From NCBI RefSeq assembly GCF_036250675.1, contig NZ_CP109592.1, positions 7,068,001-7,132,000 on the forward strand: a stretch of DNA of 64,000 nt, read 5' to 3'. The position numbers and the translations under genes are program-made. The notes beneath the pieces were generated by a model. It had not been told where the DNA came from and did no database searches. It was given only the letters and a program-made list of their open reading frames with translations. This document shows, one piece after another, positions 9,065 through 18,436 of this stretch (position 1 is its first letter; each line of letters starts with the position of its first letter). The DNA is from Streptomyces sp. NBC_01689 (GTDB taxonomy: Bacteria; Actinomycetota; Actinomycetes; Streptomycetales; Streptomycetaceae).

Positions 9065-9877
9065 GTGGACAACGTGGACGGCACGGACGGCACGGGGGTC
9101 TCGGGTCTCGTCGGGCGGACCGTGGTCGTGACCGGCGGGACCCGCGGGGTCGGCGCCGGGATCGCGCGGGCCTTCGTGGGGGCGGGCGCGACGGTGCTGG
9201 TCTGCGCCCGAAGGCCCCCCGGAACACCTGTGCCGGGGGTGGAGTTCGTCCCCCTCGATCTCTGCGACCCGTCCGCCGTGCACACCTTCTTCGGTGCGCT
9301 TCCCCGGCTCGACGTACTGGTCAACAACGCCGGCGGCGCCCCGTACCGCCCCCTGGCCGACGCCGGCGCCGAGCGGCACGCCCGCGTGATCGCGCTCAAC
9401 CTGGTCGCGCCGCTGACCGCCTCGCTCGCCGCGTACGCGCACCTCCGGCGGGCCGGCGGCTCGATCGTGATGATCGGCAGCGTGAGCGGGACGCGCCCGT
9501 CGCCCGGTTCGGCGGCGTACGGGGCGGCCAAGGCGGGTCTGGAGAACCTGGCCCGTTCGATGGCCGTCGAGTGGGCTCCCGCCGTCAGGGTCAACACCCT
9601 CGTCGTCGGCATGGTCCGCACCGAGCTGTCCCACCTGCACTACGGCGGCGAGGACGGCGTCGCCGCCGTCTCCCGGACCGTCCCGCTCGGCCGTCTCGCC
9701 GAACCGTACGACGTCGGTGAGGCGGCGGTCTTCCTCGCCTCGGACGCCGCGGCCTACATCAGCGGGGCCTCGCTGCTCGTCCACGGGGGAGGGGAGCGGC
9801 CCGCCTTTCTCGACGCCGCGACCGTCAACAGGGCCGACCCTACGGGCCGTTCGGGCCCACCAGGAGGAGAGAGATGA
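9065..9877 (+). CDS. short-chain dehydrogenase, Rv3549c-like
   Basis: A 270-residue SDR with VVVTGGTRGVGAGIARAF (nucleotide site, residues 20-37), LVNNAGG, the Ser in MIGSVSG and AYGAAKAG (Tyr/Lys pair). The start is GTG at 9065, preceded by GGGAGG. It is the first gene of a rightward operon under the second KstR2-like site. M. tuberculosis has two adjacent SDR genes (Rv3549c, Rv3548c) next to echA20-ipdAB, and this pair occupies the same place. It probably oxidises a hydroxyacyl-CoA from the HIP side chain; the exact step is unknown. Confidence 0.82.
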   Translation: MDNVDGTDGTGVSGLVGRTVVVTGGTRGVGAGIARAFVGAGATVLVCARRPPGTPVPGVEFVPLDLCDPSAVHTFFGALPRLDVLVNNAGGAPYRPLADAGAERHARVIALNLVAPLTASLAAYAHLRRAGGSIVMIGSVSGTRPSPGSAAYGAAKAGLENLARSMAVEWAPAVRVNTLVVGMVRTELSHLHYGGEDGVAAVSRTVPLGRLAEPYDVGEAAVFLASDAAAYISGASLLVHGGGERPAFLDAATVNRADPTGRSGPPGGER

Positions 9878-10803
9878 GCGGACCGCTGCTGTGCCGGGAA
9901 CGGGTCGTGATCGTCACCGGCGCGGGGCGCGGCCTCGGCCGGGCGCACGCGCTCGCGTACGCCGCCGAGGGCGCGCGGATCGTCGTGAACGACCTCGGGG
10001 TCGGGCTGGACGGCTCGCCGGGCAAGGACGGCCCGGCCGAGCGGGTCGTGGCGGAGATCCGCGCGGCGGGCGGCGAGGCGGTGGCCCACGACGGCGACGT
10101 GGCCACCACCGAGGGCGCCGCGTCCCTGGTGCGCACCGCCCTGGAGACCTACGGACGCCTCGACACCCTCGTCAACAACGCGGGTTTCCTGCGCGACCGG
10201 ATGCTCGTCAACCTCGACGAGGAGGACTGGGACACCGTCGTGCGCGTCCACCTCAAGGGGCACTTCCTGCCCCTGAAGCACGCGGCGGCGCACTGGCGGG
10301 CGGAGACGAGGGCGGGCCGGACGCCGCGGGCCAGGATCGTCAACACGAGCAGCGGGGCCGGACTGCTGGGCTCGGTCGGGCAGGGCAACTACAGCGCGGC
10401 CAAGGCCGGGATCATCGGGCTGACCCTGGTCGCCGCGGCCGAACTGGGGCGCTACGGAGTCCAGGTCAACGCGATCGCGCCCGCCGCCCGCACCCGGATG
10501 ACGGAACGCGTCTTCGCCCGGGCGATGGCGGCTCCGGACGCGGGCTCCTTCGACGCGATGGCGCCCGAGAACGTGTCGCCGCTGGTCGTGTGGCTGGGGG
10601 CGGACGCGAGCGCCGGCGTCACGGGACGCGTCTTCGAGACGGAGGGGGGCCGCATCACGGTCATGGAGGGCTGGCGGCCGGGGCCGGGCGCGGACAGCGG
10701 CGCCCGCCGCAGCCCCTCGGAGGCCGGGGAGACGGCCCGGCGGCTGCTCGCACGCGCGCAGCCGCCCGGCGCGGTGTACGGGGCGGGCGGCGCGCCGGGG
10801 TGA
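9874..10803 (+). CDS. short-chain dehydrogenase, Rv3548c / multifunctional-protein type
   Basis: This 309-residue SDR resembles the hydroxyacyl-CoA dehydrogenase domain of peroxisomal MFE-2 proteins: VVIVTGAGRGLGRAHALAYA, VVNDLGVGLDG, LVNNAGFLRDRML, SSGAGLLGSVGQGNYSAAKAG. That similarity suggests it oxidises a 3-hydroxyacyl-CoA during beta-oxidation of the HIP propionyl side chain. It overlaps the preceding SDR by four bases (ATGA) and is the last gene of the steroid block. The C-terminal 45 residues are low-complexity Gly/Ala/Pro/Arg. Confidence 0.85.
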   Translation: MSGPLLCRERVVIVTGAGRGLGRAHALAYAAEGARIVVNDLGVGLDGSPGKDGPAERVVAEIRAAGGEAVAHDGDVATTEGAASLVRTALETYGRLDTLVNNAGFLRDRMLVNLDEEDWDTVVRVHLKGHFLPLKHAAAHWRAETRAGRTPRARIVNTSSGAGLLGSVGQGNYSAAKAGIIGLTLVAAAELGRYGVQVNAIAPAARTRMTERVFARAMAAPDAGSFDAMAPENVSPLVVWLGADASAGVTGRVFETEGGRITVMEGWRPGPGADSGARRSPSEAGETARRLLARAQPPGAVYGAGGAPG

Positions 10804-10881
10804 ACCGGCGGACGGGCCGGGGGAGGTGAGCGCCGTGCCGGAGCAGGAGATCCACCGGGCCGTCGATGAACGCGCCGCCGG

Positions 10882-12111
10882 TCAGCCCCGCGCGCCCAGC
10901 GCCGTCAGCGCGCCTGCCGCCCGCGCGCGGACCCCGGCGTCGTGGTCCTCGGCCAGGGCGCGCAGCCGTTCGAGGCCCTCGGAGTGGCCCGCGGGCAGCA
11001 GGGCGGCCAGGGCGTCGGCGACCGCCGCGCGCACCGCGGCCTCCGGATGTCCGGCGTGGTGCAGGACCTCGGGCAGCGCGGCCGGGTCCTCGCGGCGGCC
11101 CAGTGCGACGACGGCGGACCGCGCGACCACGGGATGCCCGGTCTCGCGGGCGAGTTGGCGCAGCACCTGCCGGCCGCGAGGCGCGCCGGACCGGCCCAGC
11201 ACGTCCGCCCCGAAGGCCTGCCGGAGCGGATCGGTGCCGCGGCACCACAGCACCGCCGCGCGGAACGTGTCCTCGTCGGCGCGCAGGCCCAGGACCGTCG
11301 CCGCCTCGCCCCAGTCGTCGTCGGAGGGGTCGCCGTGGCGCAGGGCGCGGGCGGCGAGTTCGGCGGCAGGCGCGGTGATGCCGAGGGACGTCTCCAGGAG
11401 GGTGACGATGGCGGCGTGCCCGGTCTGCTGATCGTCTCCGGAGACCGGATGCCCGTCCTGGCCGAGGAGTTGGACCTCGACGGTGACTCCGCCGTCCTCC
11501 GGGTGCCGGTGCACGACCGAGGGGAGACCGGGGCCGTGGGTCCGCTCCAGGCTCGCGCGGAGGGCGGCCTCCACGTCGACGGTCAGCCAGCGGTGCGCCT
11601 CGGCGAGCGCCGCGGACCGGTCCCGCGCTCCCCGCCGGAGGAGGGCGCGGACGCAGCCGGGGGAGCCGCGACGGGCCGCCGCCACGAGTGGTGGCTCACC
11701 CGTCGGCCCCGGGCGGTCGGGGTCCGCGCCGGCCGCGAGCAGTTCGGTCACCACCGCGGCCTTGCCCCGCTGGACCGCCCAGGTCAGCGCGGTGAACCCG
11801 AACCCCTCCACGCGGTCGGGGTCCGCGCCGGCCGCCAGCAGGGCTCGTACCACCGTCGTGTGGCCGCCGCAGGCCGCCCCGCACAGCGGCGCGTCCGTGC
11901 CCTGGCTGAGCCGGTCCGGGTCGGCGCCCGCGGCCAGCAACAGCCGTACGACGTCCGGGTGGTCGCTGACCGCCGCCAGATACAGCGCCGTCTCGCCGTC
12001 CGGGTCCGCCGACTCCGGGCTCGCGCCGGAGCGCAGCAGCCGTACCACCGCGTCCCCGTCACCCTCGTACACAGCGGTGAGGAGAAGCGCCGCGGGGTCG
12101 TTCGTGCTCAT
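10882..12111 (-). CDS. ankyrin-repeat plus HEAT-like repeat protein
   Basis: A 409-residue probable cytoplasmic scaffold. Residues about 5-150 contain four to five ankyrin repeats (GETALYLAAVSDHPDVVRLL and LLAAGADPDR three times). Residues about 290-405 contain HEAT/Armadillo-like helices (HPVVARSAVVALGRREDP, AAVRAAVADALAALL). The middle segment is unassigned. The start at 12111 (MSTNDPA) has GAAGG directly upstream and is preferred over an upstream TTG at 12147. It is a single-gene unit; no binding partner is suggested by the neighbours. Confidence 0.85.
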   Translation of the reverse strand: MSTNDPAALLLTAVYEGDGDAVVRLLRSGASPESADPDGETALYLAAVSDHPDVVRLLLAAGADPDRLSQGTDAPLCGAACGGHTTVVRALLAAGADPDRVEGFGFTALTWAVQRGKAAVVTELLAAGADPDRPGPTGEPPLVAAARRGSPGCVRALLRRGARDRSAALAEAHRWLTVDVEAALRASLERTHGPGLPSVVHRHPEDGGVTVEVQLLGQDGHPVSGDDQQTGHAAIVTLLETSLGITAPAAELAARALRHGDPSDDDWGEAATVLGLRADEDTFRAAVLWCRGTDPLRQAFGADVLGRSGAPRGRQVLRQLARETGHPVVARSAVVALGRREDPAALPEVLHHAGHPEAAVRAAVADALAALLPAGHSEGLERLRALAEDHDAGVRARAAGALTALGARG

Positions 12112-12211
12112 CCTTCGAGCCTCGCTCCTGAAGGAGGCCCGGGGCAAAGCCTTTTGGGGTGTTCTGTCTCACCTCGCGGCTCTCGCGCGTCCCTCGCGCC
12201 GCGGCTTCCTC

Positions 12212-14214
<2,003 letters not shown>

Positions 14215-14235
14215 GGACGGGCCGCCACCGTGCAC

Positions 14236-14275
14236 GGCGCGGGCGTCCGCGACTCCGGTCAGGGACGCCCGCGCC
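14236..14275 (+). terminator. terminator of the trypsin gene
   Basis: A 13-bp perfect stem (GGCGCGGGCGTCC at 14236-14248 with GGACGCCCGCGCC at 14263-14275) and a 14-base loop lies 22 bases after the trypsin stop. Confidence 0.75.
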
Positions 14276-14435
14276 GACTCCGGTCGCGAACGCCACACCG
14301 GTCCTGTCGCGAGTGCCCGTGCCGAGTCGCGTCAGGAGTGCCCGCGCCGCGCCCGGTGACGCACCCCGTACCTGGCCGTACCCCGCCCGCGCCCTGCCCG
14401 TACGCCGTGCGCGGGCGGACGCCCCGCCTCGGGGT

Positions 14436-16241
14436 CTACTCCGGGTCCCGCGCGCCGGGGGACGCGGCGTGCGCGCCGGCCGGCTCCGGGACGCGCAACA
14501 CCGGCGGCCTCGGCCCGGTGGAGGACTCCCCGCCCGGCTCCTCCAACTCCAGGACCCACACCTCGTTGGTCCCCTCGCGCAGCACCGGTCCCGGCACGTA
14601 CAGCGACCGCTGCGGACCCGCCGACCAGTAGCGGCCCAGGTTGAACCCGTTGATCCACACGAACCCCCGTGTCCAGCCCGGAAGATCGAGGAGGGCGTCC
14701 CCGGCGCCGGTGACCTCCACCGTGCCGCGGTGCAGTCCACGGGCGCCGTTCCCGGGCGACCGGGTGAACGGCACCCCGCCGACACCGCCGTCGAACGCGT
14801 CGAGACGCAGCCCCCGGGCGCGTACCCCGTGCAGATACTGCCGCTCGTGCAGCACACCCCCGGTGATGCCCTTCTGCTCGCCGGACCGCGGACCGTAGTT
14901 GACCCGGCCCAGCGACTCCACCCACATCTCCACCCGCGCGCCTCCCGCCACGGGCTCCGCGAGTTCCGGGTCCTCCTCCGTCAGCGCCCCGGCCGCCGTC
15001 CCGTCGACGTACACCACCGCCAGGTCCCGCAGCCCGCGCAGCCGCAGCGGGTACGATGCCCGCGGCCCCGGCACGGTCAGCTCGTACCTGACCAGGCCCC
15101 GGTCCACGTCCAGTTCACCGAAGTCCGGAGGGACGGCGTACTCGCCCTCCGGGCCGCCGAGTGCCTCCAGCACGTCGTCCGGCGGGGCCCACTCCCGCAG
15201 ATCCACGGCCGCGGACGCGCCCAGCGACGCCGGGGCCGGCGGCAGGTCCGGCAGCGGGCCCTGGGCGTACGGCGCGAGGACCTCCCGGAACCGCCAGAAC
15301 TTCTCGGTGGGCCGCCCGAGTTCGTCGACCGGCGCGTCGTAGTCGTACGACGTCACATCCGGCTCCAGCGGCCCCTCGTGCAGCGCCCCGCCACCCCGGT
15401 TCGCACCCGCCCAGCCCCCGAAGTTCGTCCCGCCTTGCGCCATGTAGAGATTGACCGACGCCCCGCACTCCAGGATCTCGCGCAGCGCGTCCGCCGCGTC
15501 CCCCGGATCCCGTACGACATGCTCACCGCCCCAGTGGTCGAACCAGCCGCACCAGAACTCCATGCACATCAGCGGCCCTTCGGACCGGTGCCGGCGCAGC
15601 TCCCCGAACGCCTCACGCGCACGAGAGCCGAAATTGACCGTCGCGAGGACCCCCGGGACCGAACCCCCGCCGAGCATGTGGTCCTCGGGACCGTCCGAGG
15701 TGAACAGCGGGACGCTCACCCCCTCGGCACGCAGCACCTCGGCCAGACGCCGCAGATACACCTGGTCGGACCCGTAACTGCCGTACTCGTTCTCGACCTG
15801 CACCATCAGCACCGGACCGCCCCGGTCGGCCTGCCGGGGCACGATCTCCTTCAGCAGGTGGTGGAACCAGCGTTCCACCGGCCGCAGATACTCCTCGTCC
15901 CGGGTACGCCACCGGCCCGTCAGCCAGTGCGGCAGCCCGCCGTTCTCCCACTCCGCGCAGATGTACGGGCCGGGCCGCACGATCGCCCACAGCCCCGCCT
16001 CCCGCGCCGCGTCCAGGAACCGGCCCAGCGCCCGCACATCACGGAACACACCCGGCCGCGGCTCGTGCAGGTTCCACGGGACGTACGTCTCCACGCAGTT
16101 GAGCCCCATCGCCCGCAGCATCCCGAGCCGGTGCCCCCACTGCTCCTCACGCACCCGGAAGTAGTGCAGCGCCCCGGACAGCAGCCGCACCGGCCGCCCG
16201 TCCAGCAGAAAATCCGTGTCCCCCACCGTGAACTCGCTCAT
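14436..16241 (-). CDS. beta-galactosidase, GH35
   Basis: A 601-residue glycoside hydrolase family 35 enzyme. The N-terminal TIM barrel begins LLSGALHYFRV and continues with NCVETYVPWNLHEPRPG and VRPGPYICAEWENGGLP. The acid/base Glu lies in QVENEYGSYG (about residue 150) and the nucleophile Glu in CMEFWCGWFDHWGG (about residue 228). C-terminal beta domains include RGFVWINGFNLGRYW. No signal peptide is seen, so it should act in the cytoplasm on imported galactosides. It is divergent from an AraC regulator across 133 bases, which is probably its local activator. Confidence 0.93.
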   Translation of the reverse strand: MSEFTVGDTDFLLDGRPVRLLSGALHYFRVREEQWGHRLGMLRAMGLNCVETYVPWNLHEPRPGVFRDVRALGRFLDAAREAGLWAIVRPGPYICAEWENGGLPHWLTGRWRTRDEEYLRPVERWFHHLLKEIVPRQADRGGPVLMVQVENEYGSYGSDQVYLRRLAEVLRAEGVSVPLFTSDGPEDHMLGGGSVPGVLATVNFGSRAREAFGELRRHRSEGPLMCMEFWCGWFDHWGGEHVVRDPGDAADALREILECGASVNLYMAQGGTNFGGWAGANRGGGALHEGPLEPDVTSYDYDAPVDELGRPTEKFWRFREVLAPYAQGPLPDLPPAPASLGASAAVDLREWAPPDDVLEALGGPEGEYAVPPDFGELDVDRGLVRYELTVPGPRASYPLRLRGLRDLAVVYVDGTAAGALTEEDPELAEPVAGGARVEMWVESLGRVNYGPRSGEQKGITGGVLHERQYLHGVRARGLRLDAFDGGVGGVPFTRSPGNGARGLHRGTVEVTGAGDALLDLPGWTRGFVWINGFNLGRYWSAGPQRSLYVPGPVLREGTNEVWVLELEEPGGESSTGPRPPVLRVPEPAGAHAASPGARDPE

Positions 16242-16374
16242 GGGCCCACCCTCACCCCCTGGCGGCGACCCCGTCCATGGACAAAGATCACCTCTGGTTG
16301 GACCGAATCGCGACACCGGCCGCAACGGCTGGGCCGGCTGGGCCGCACCGGCCGCACCGGCGGAAGGACGGCGG

Positions 16375-17322
16375 ATGCACCACACCTGGATGCGGTACCT
16401 CACCCCCGCCCCCGTCCACCACCGCCTCGGCCTCGCCTGCCTCGGCGTCGGCCTCCAGCACGGCGAACTGCCCCCCGTCGGACCGCGCACCCTCGACCAC
16501 CATGTCGCCGTCGTCGTCAGCGCGGGCAGCGGCTGGTTCCAGGACCCGGGCGGACACCGCCACACCGTCACCGCGCCCGCCCTGCTCTGGCTCACCCCCG
16601 GCGTCCCCCACCACTACGGCCCCGACCCCAGCTGGGACGAGTGCTTCGTCGACTTCACCGGCCCCGCCACCGCCGCCTACACCGAACTCGGCCACATCGA
16701 ACCGGACCGCCCCGTCGTCCCCCTCTCCGACGCGGCCGGCGCCCGCGCCGCCGTCGCCCGTATCGCCCGCGCCACCCGCCGCGGCAACCCCCTCATGGAG
16801 GTCGAGACCGGCGCCGCCGTCCATGAGCTCCTCGTCGTGCTGCGCCGCGCCCGCGCCGGCCTCGCACCCGACGACGACCCGGTCCTGCATGCCCTGGCCC
16901 GCGACGCCTTCCAGCCACTGTCCGTCGCCGAACACGCGGCCCGCAACGGCATGACCACCGCCGAACTGCGCGGCGCCGTCCGCCGCGCCGCCGGCCGCAG
17001 CCCCAAGGAGTACCTCCTCGCCGTCCGGCTCGGCCGCGCGAAGGAACTCCTCGCCGCCACCGACCTCCCCGTCGCGGCCGTGGCCCGGCGCGTCGGCTAC
17101 GACGACCCCGCCTACTTCTCCCGCCTGTTCACCCGCCGTGTCGGCATCGCTCCCGTCCGCTTCCGCGCCCAGCAGGGCCGCACCCCGTCCGCCACCACCC
17201 GCGTCGACCACGTCCCCGGCCCCGGCGCCCGCACGGCCGCCGACCTCGGCCCCGCCCCGGACCGCACCGCCGCCCCCGGCCCCGACGATCCGCCCACGAC
17301 CGGCCCCCCGTCCGGCACGTAG
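16375..17322 (+). CDS. AraC-family regulator of the divergent beta-galactosidase gene
   Basis: The 315-residue protein has an N-terminal cupin-like sugar-sensing domain (HHVAVVVSAGSGWFQDPGG, ALLWLTPGVPHHY) and a C-terminal double HTH (about residues 185-270) with VAAVARRVGYDDPAYFSRLFTRRVG, the AraC signature. It is followed by a 40-residue Pro/Ala-rich tail. The start at 16375 has GGAAGG upstream. Divergent placement suggests it controls the GH35 gene in response to a galactoside. Its TAG stop overlaps a -10-like TAGGCT used by the next gene. Confidence 0.9.
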   Translation: MHHTWMRYLTPAPVHHRLGLACLGVGLQHGELPPVGPRTLDHHVAVVVSAGSGWFQDPGGHRHTVTAPALLWLTPGVPHHYGPDPSWDECFVDFTGPATAAYTELGHIEPDRPVVPLSDAAGARAAVARIARATRRGNPLMEVETGAAVHELLVVLRRARAGLAPDDDPVLHALARDAFQPLSVAEHAARNGMTTAELRGAVRRAAGRSPKEYLLAVRLGRAKELLAATDLPVAAVARRVGYDDPAYFSRLFTRRVGIAPVRFRAQQGRTPSATTRVDHVPGPGARTAADLGPAPDRTAAPGPDDPPTTGPPSGT

Positions 17323-17325
17323 GCT
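17320..17325 (+). promoter_or_regulatory. -10 element of a probable leaderless chorismate mutase transcript
   Basis: TAGGCT ends 8 bases before the ATG, with no Shine-Dalgarno between. Its first three bases are the stop codon of the AraC gene. No good -35 is seen. Confidence 0.55.
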
Positions 17326-17333
17326 GGTCGACC

Positions 17334-17768
17334 ATGACCACCAGCAACACCGGCAACGCGACCGGCCTCACCGGCGACGCGACCCACGACACCGGCGACG
17401 CGACCGGCCACCCCACCGGCGACACCCCCGCCACCCCCGGCCCGGAGGCCGACACCGCCGTCCGCGCCGAACTCGCCCGGCTGCGCGACAGCATCGACAA
17501 CATCGACGCCGCCGTCGTCCACATGCTCGCCGAACGCTTCAAGTGCACCCAGCAGGTCGGCCACCTCAAAGCGGCCCACCAGCTCCCGCCCGCCGACCCC
17601 TCCCGCGAGGCCCAGCAGATCGCCCGGCTGCGCCGCCTGGCCGAGAACGCCAAGCTGGATCCGGCCTTCGCGGAAAAGTTGCTGAATTTCATCATCGCCG
17701 AGGTCATCCGGCACCACGAGAGCATCGCGGACGGCACGGGACAGCCCACCGGAGCCACGGGGGAGTGA
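17334..17768 (+). CDS. chorismate mutase (AroQ type)
   Basis: The 144-residue protein has a C-terminal AroQ-class helical domain (RAELARLRDSIDNIDAAVVHMLAERFKCTQQVGHLKA), which converts chorismate to prephenate for Phe/Tyr synthesis. The active-site Arg and Lys in ARLRDSID and VGHLKA are present. The first 40 residues are unusual, a Thr/Gly/Asp-rich repeat (GDATHDTGDATGHPTGDT) that is not part of the fold. The start lacks a ribosome-binding site but follows a -10-like hexamer, consistent with leaderless translation. An alternative start further in would remove the repeat, but no good codon is seen there. Confidence 0.88.
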   Translation: MTTSNTGNATGLTGDATHDTGDATGHPTGDTPATPGPEADTAVRAELARLRDSIDNIDAAVVHMLAERFKCTQQVGHLKAAHQLPPADPSREAQQIARLRRLAENAKLDPAFAEKLLNFIIAEVIRHHESIADGTGQPTGATGE

Positions 17769-17894
17769 CACCGGGTGCCCCCAGCGGGCATCCTGCGCGG
17801 AGCACTCCCTGTCAGGTGTCAGGCCAAGGGCACATGCCGCCCGTCCGTGCGCGCCCGGGCCGGCGGGTGCCCGAGCGAGGGGACGTATCGGGCC

Positions 17895-18365
17895 ATGCCG
17901 TCGGATGCCAAGATCCTCATCGTCGACGACCACGAGGACACGCTGTACGCGCTCGAAAGCGCCCTGGCCCCACTGGGCCACCTCGTCACCCGTGCCACCA
18001 GCGGCGACGACGCCCTGAAGGAAGTCCTCCGCGGCCGGATCGGACTCCTCCTGCTCGACGTACGCATGCCCGGCGTCAGCGGCCTCGACGTCGTCCGCTA
18101 CATGCGCCGCCTCGAACAGACCCAGCACATCCCCGTCATCCTGATCACCGGCTTCGGCCCGGACGCCGAACTGTCCGCCACCGCCTACGCGCTCGGCGTC
18201 GCCGACCTCGTCATGAAACCCGTCGACCCCTGGACCCTGCGCACCAAGGTCCGCTACCTCTACGACACCCACAGCCGCCGCCAGGCCCTGGAACGGGAAC
18301 TGCGCGAACTGCGCGCCGAGATCGACGCCGCCCACCACCCCCTGGAACAGGACCGAACCCCCTGA
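17895..18365 (+). CDS. single-domain response regulator
   Basis: A 156-residue receiver-domain protein. The acidic pair is at DD11-12, phospho-acceptor Asp55 in LLLLDVRMPG, Thr in ILITGF and Lys in VMKPVDPW. There is no output domain; residues 125-156 form a charged helix (RQALERELRELRAEID), possibly a coiled coil. There is no adjacent histidine kinase gene, so its partner is unknown. It lies 127 bases after the chorismate mutase gene and 71 bases before pepN, all in the same direction. Confidence 0.88.
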   Translation: MPSDAKILIVDDHEDTLYALESALAPLGHLVTRATSGDDALKEVLRGRIGLLLLDVRMPGVSGLDVVRYMRRLEQTQHIPVILITGFGPDAELSATAYALGVADLVMKPVDPWTLRTKVRYLYDTHSRRQALERELRELRAEIDAAHHPLEQDRTP

Positions 18366-18436
18366 CCAGGTCGGACATAAGCCGCATCGCGGGCTGCCCC
18401 TGTGCCCTGCCCGAGCCATCAGGCAGCATGTCCCCC

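Noticed and set aside
12112..12147. Upstream TTG start for the ankyrin protein
   Set aside because: ATG 12111 has a GAAGG site directly upstream and gives a normal N-terminus; the extra 12 residues look non-conserved.
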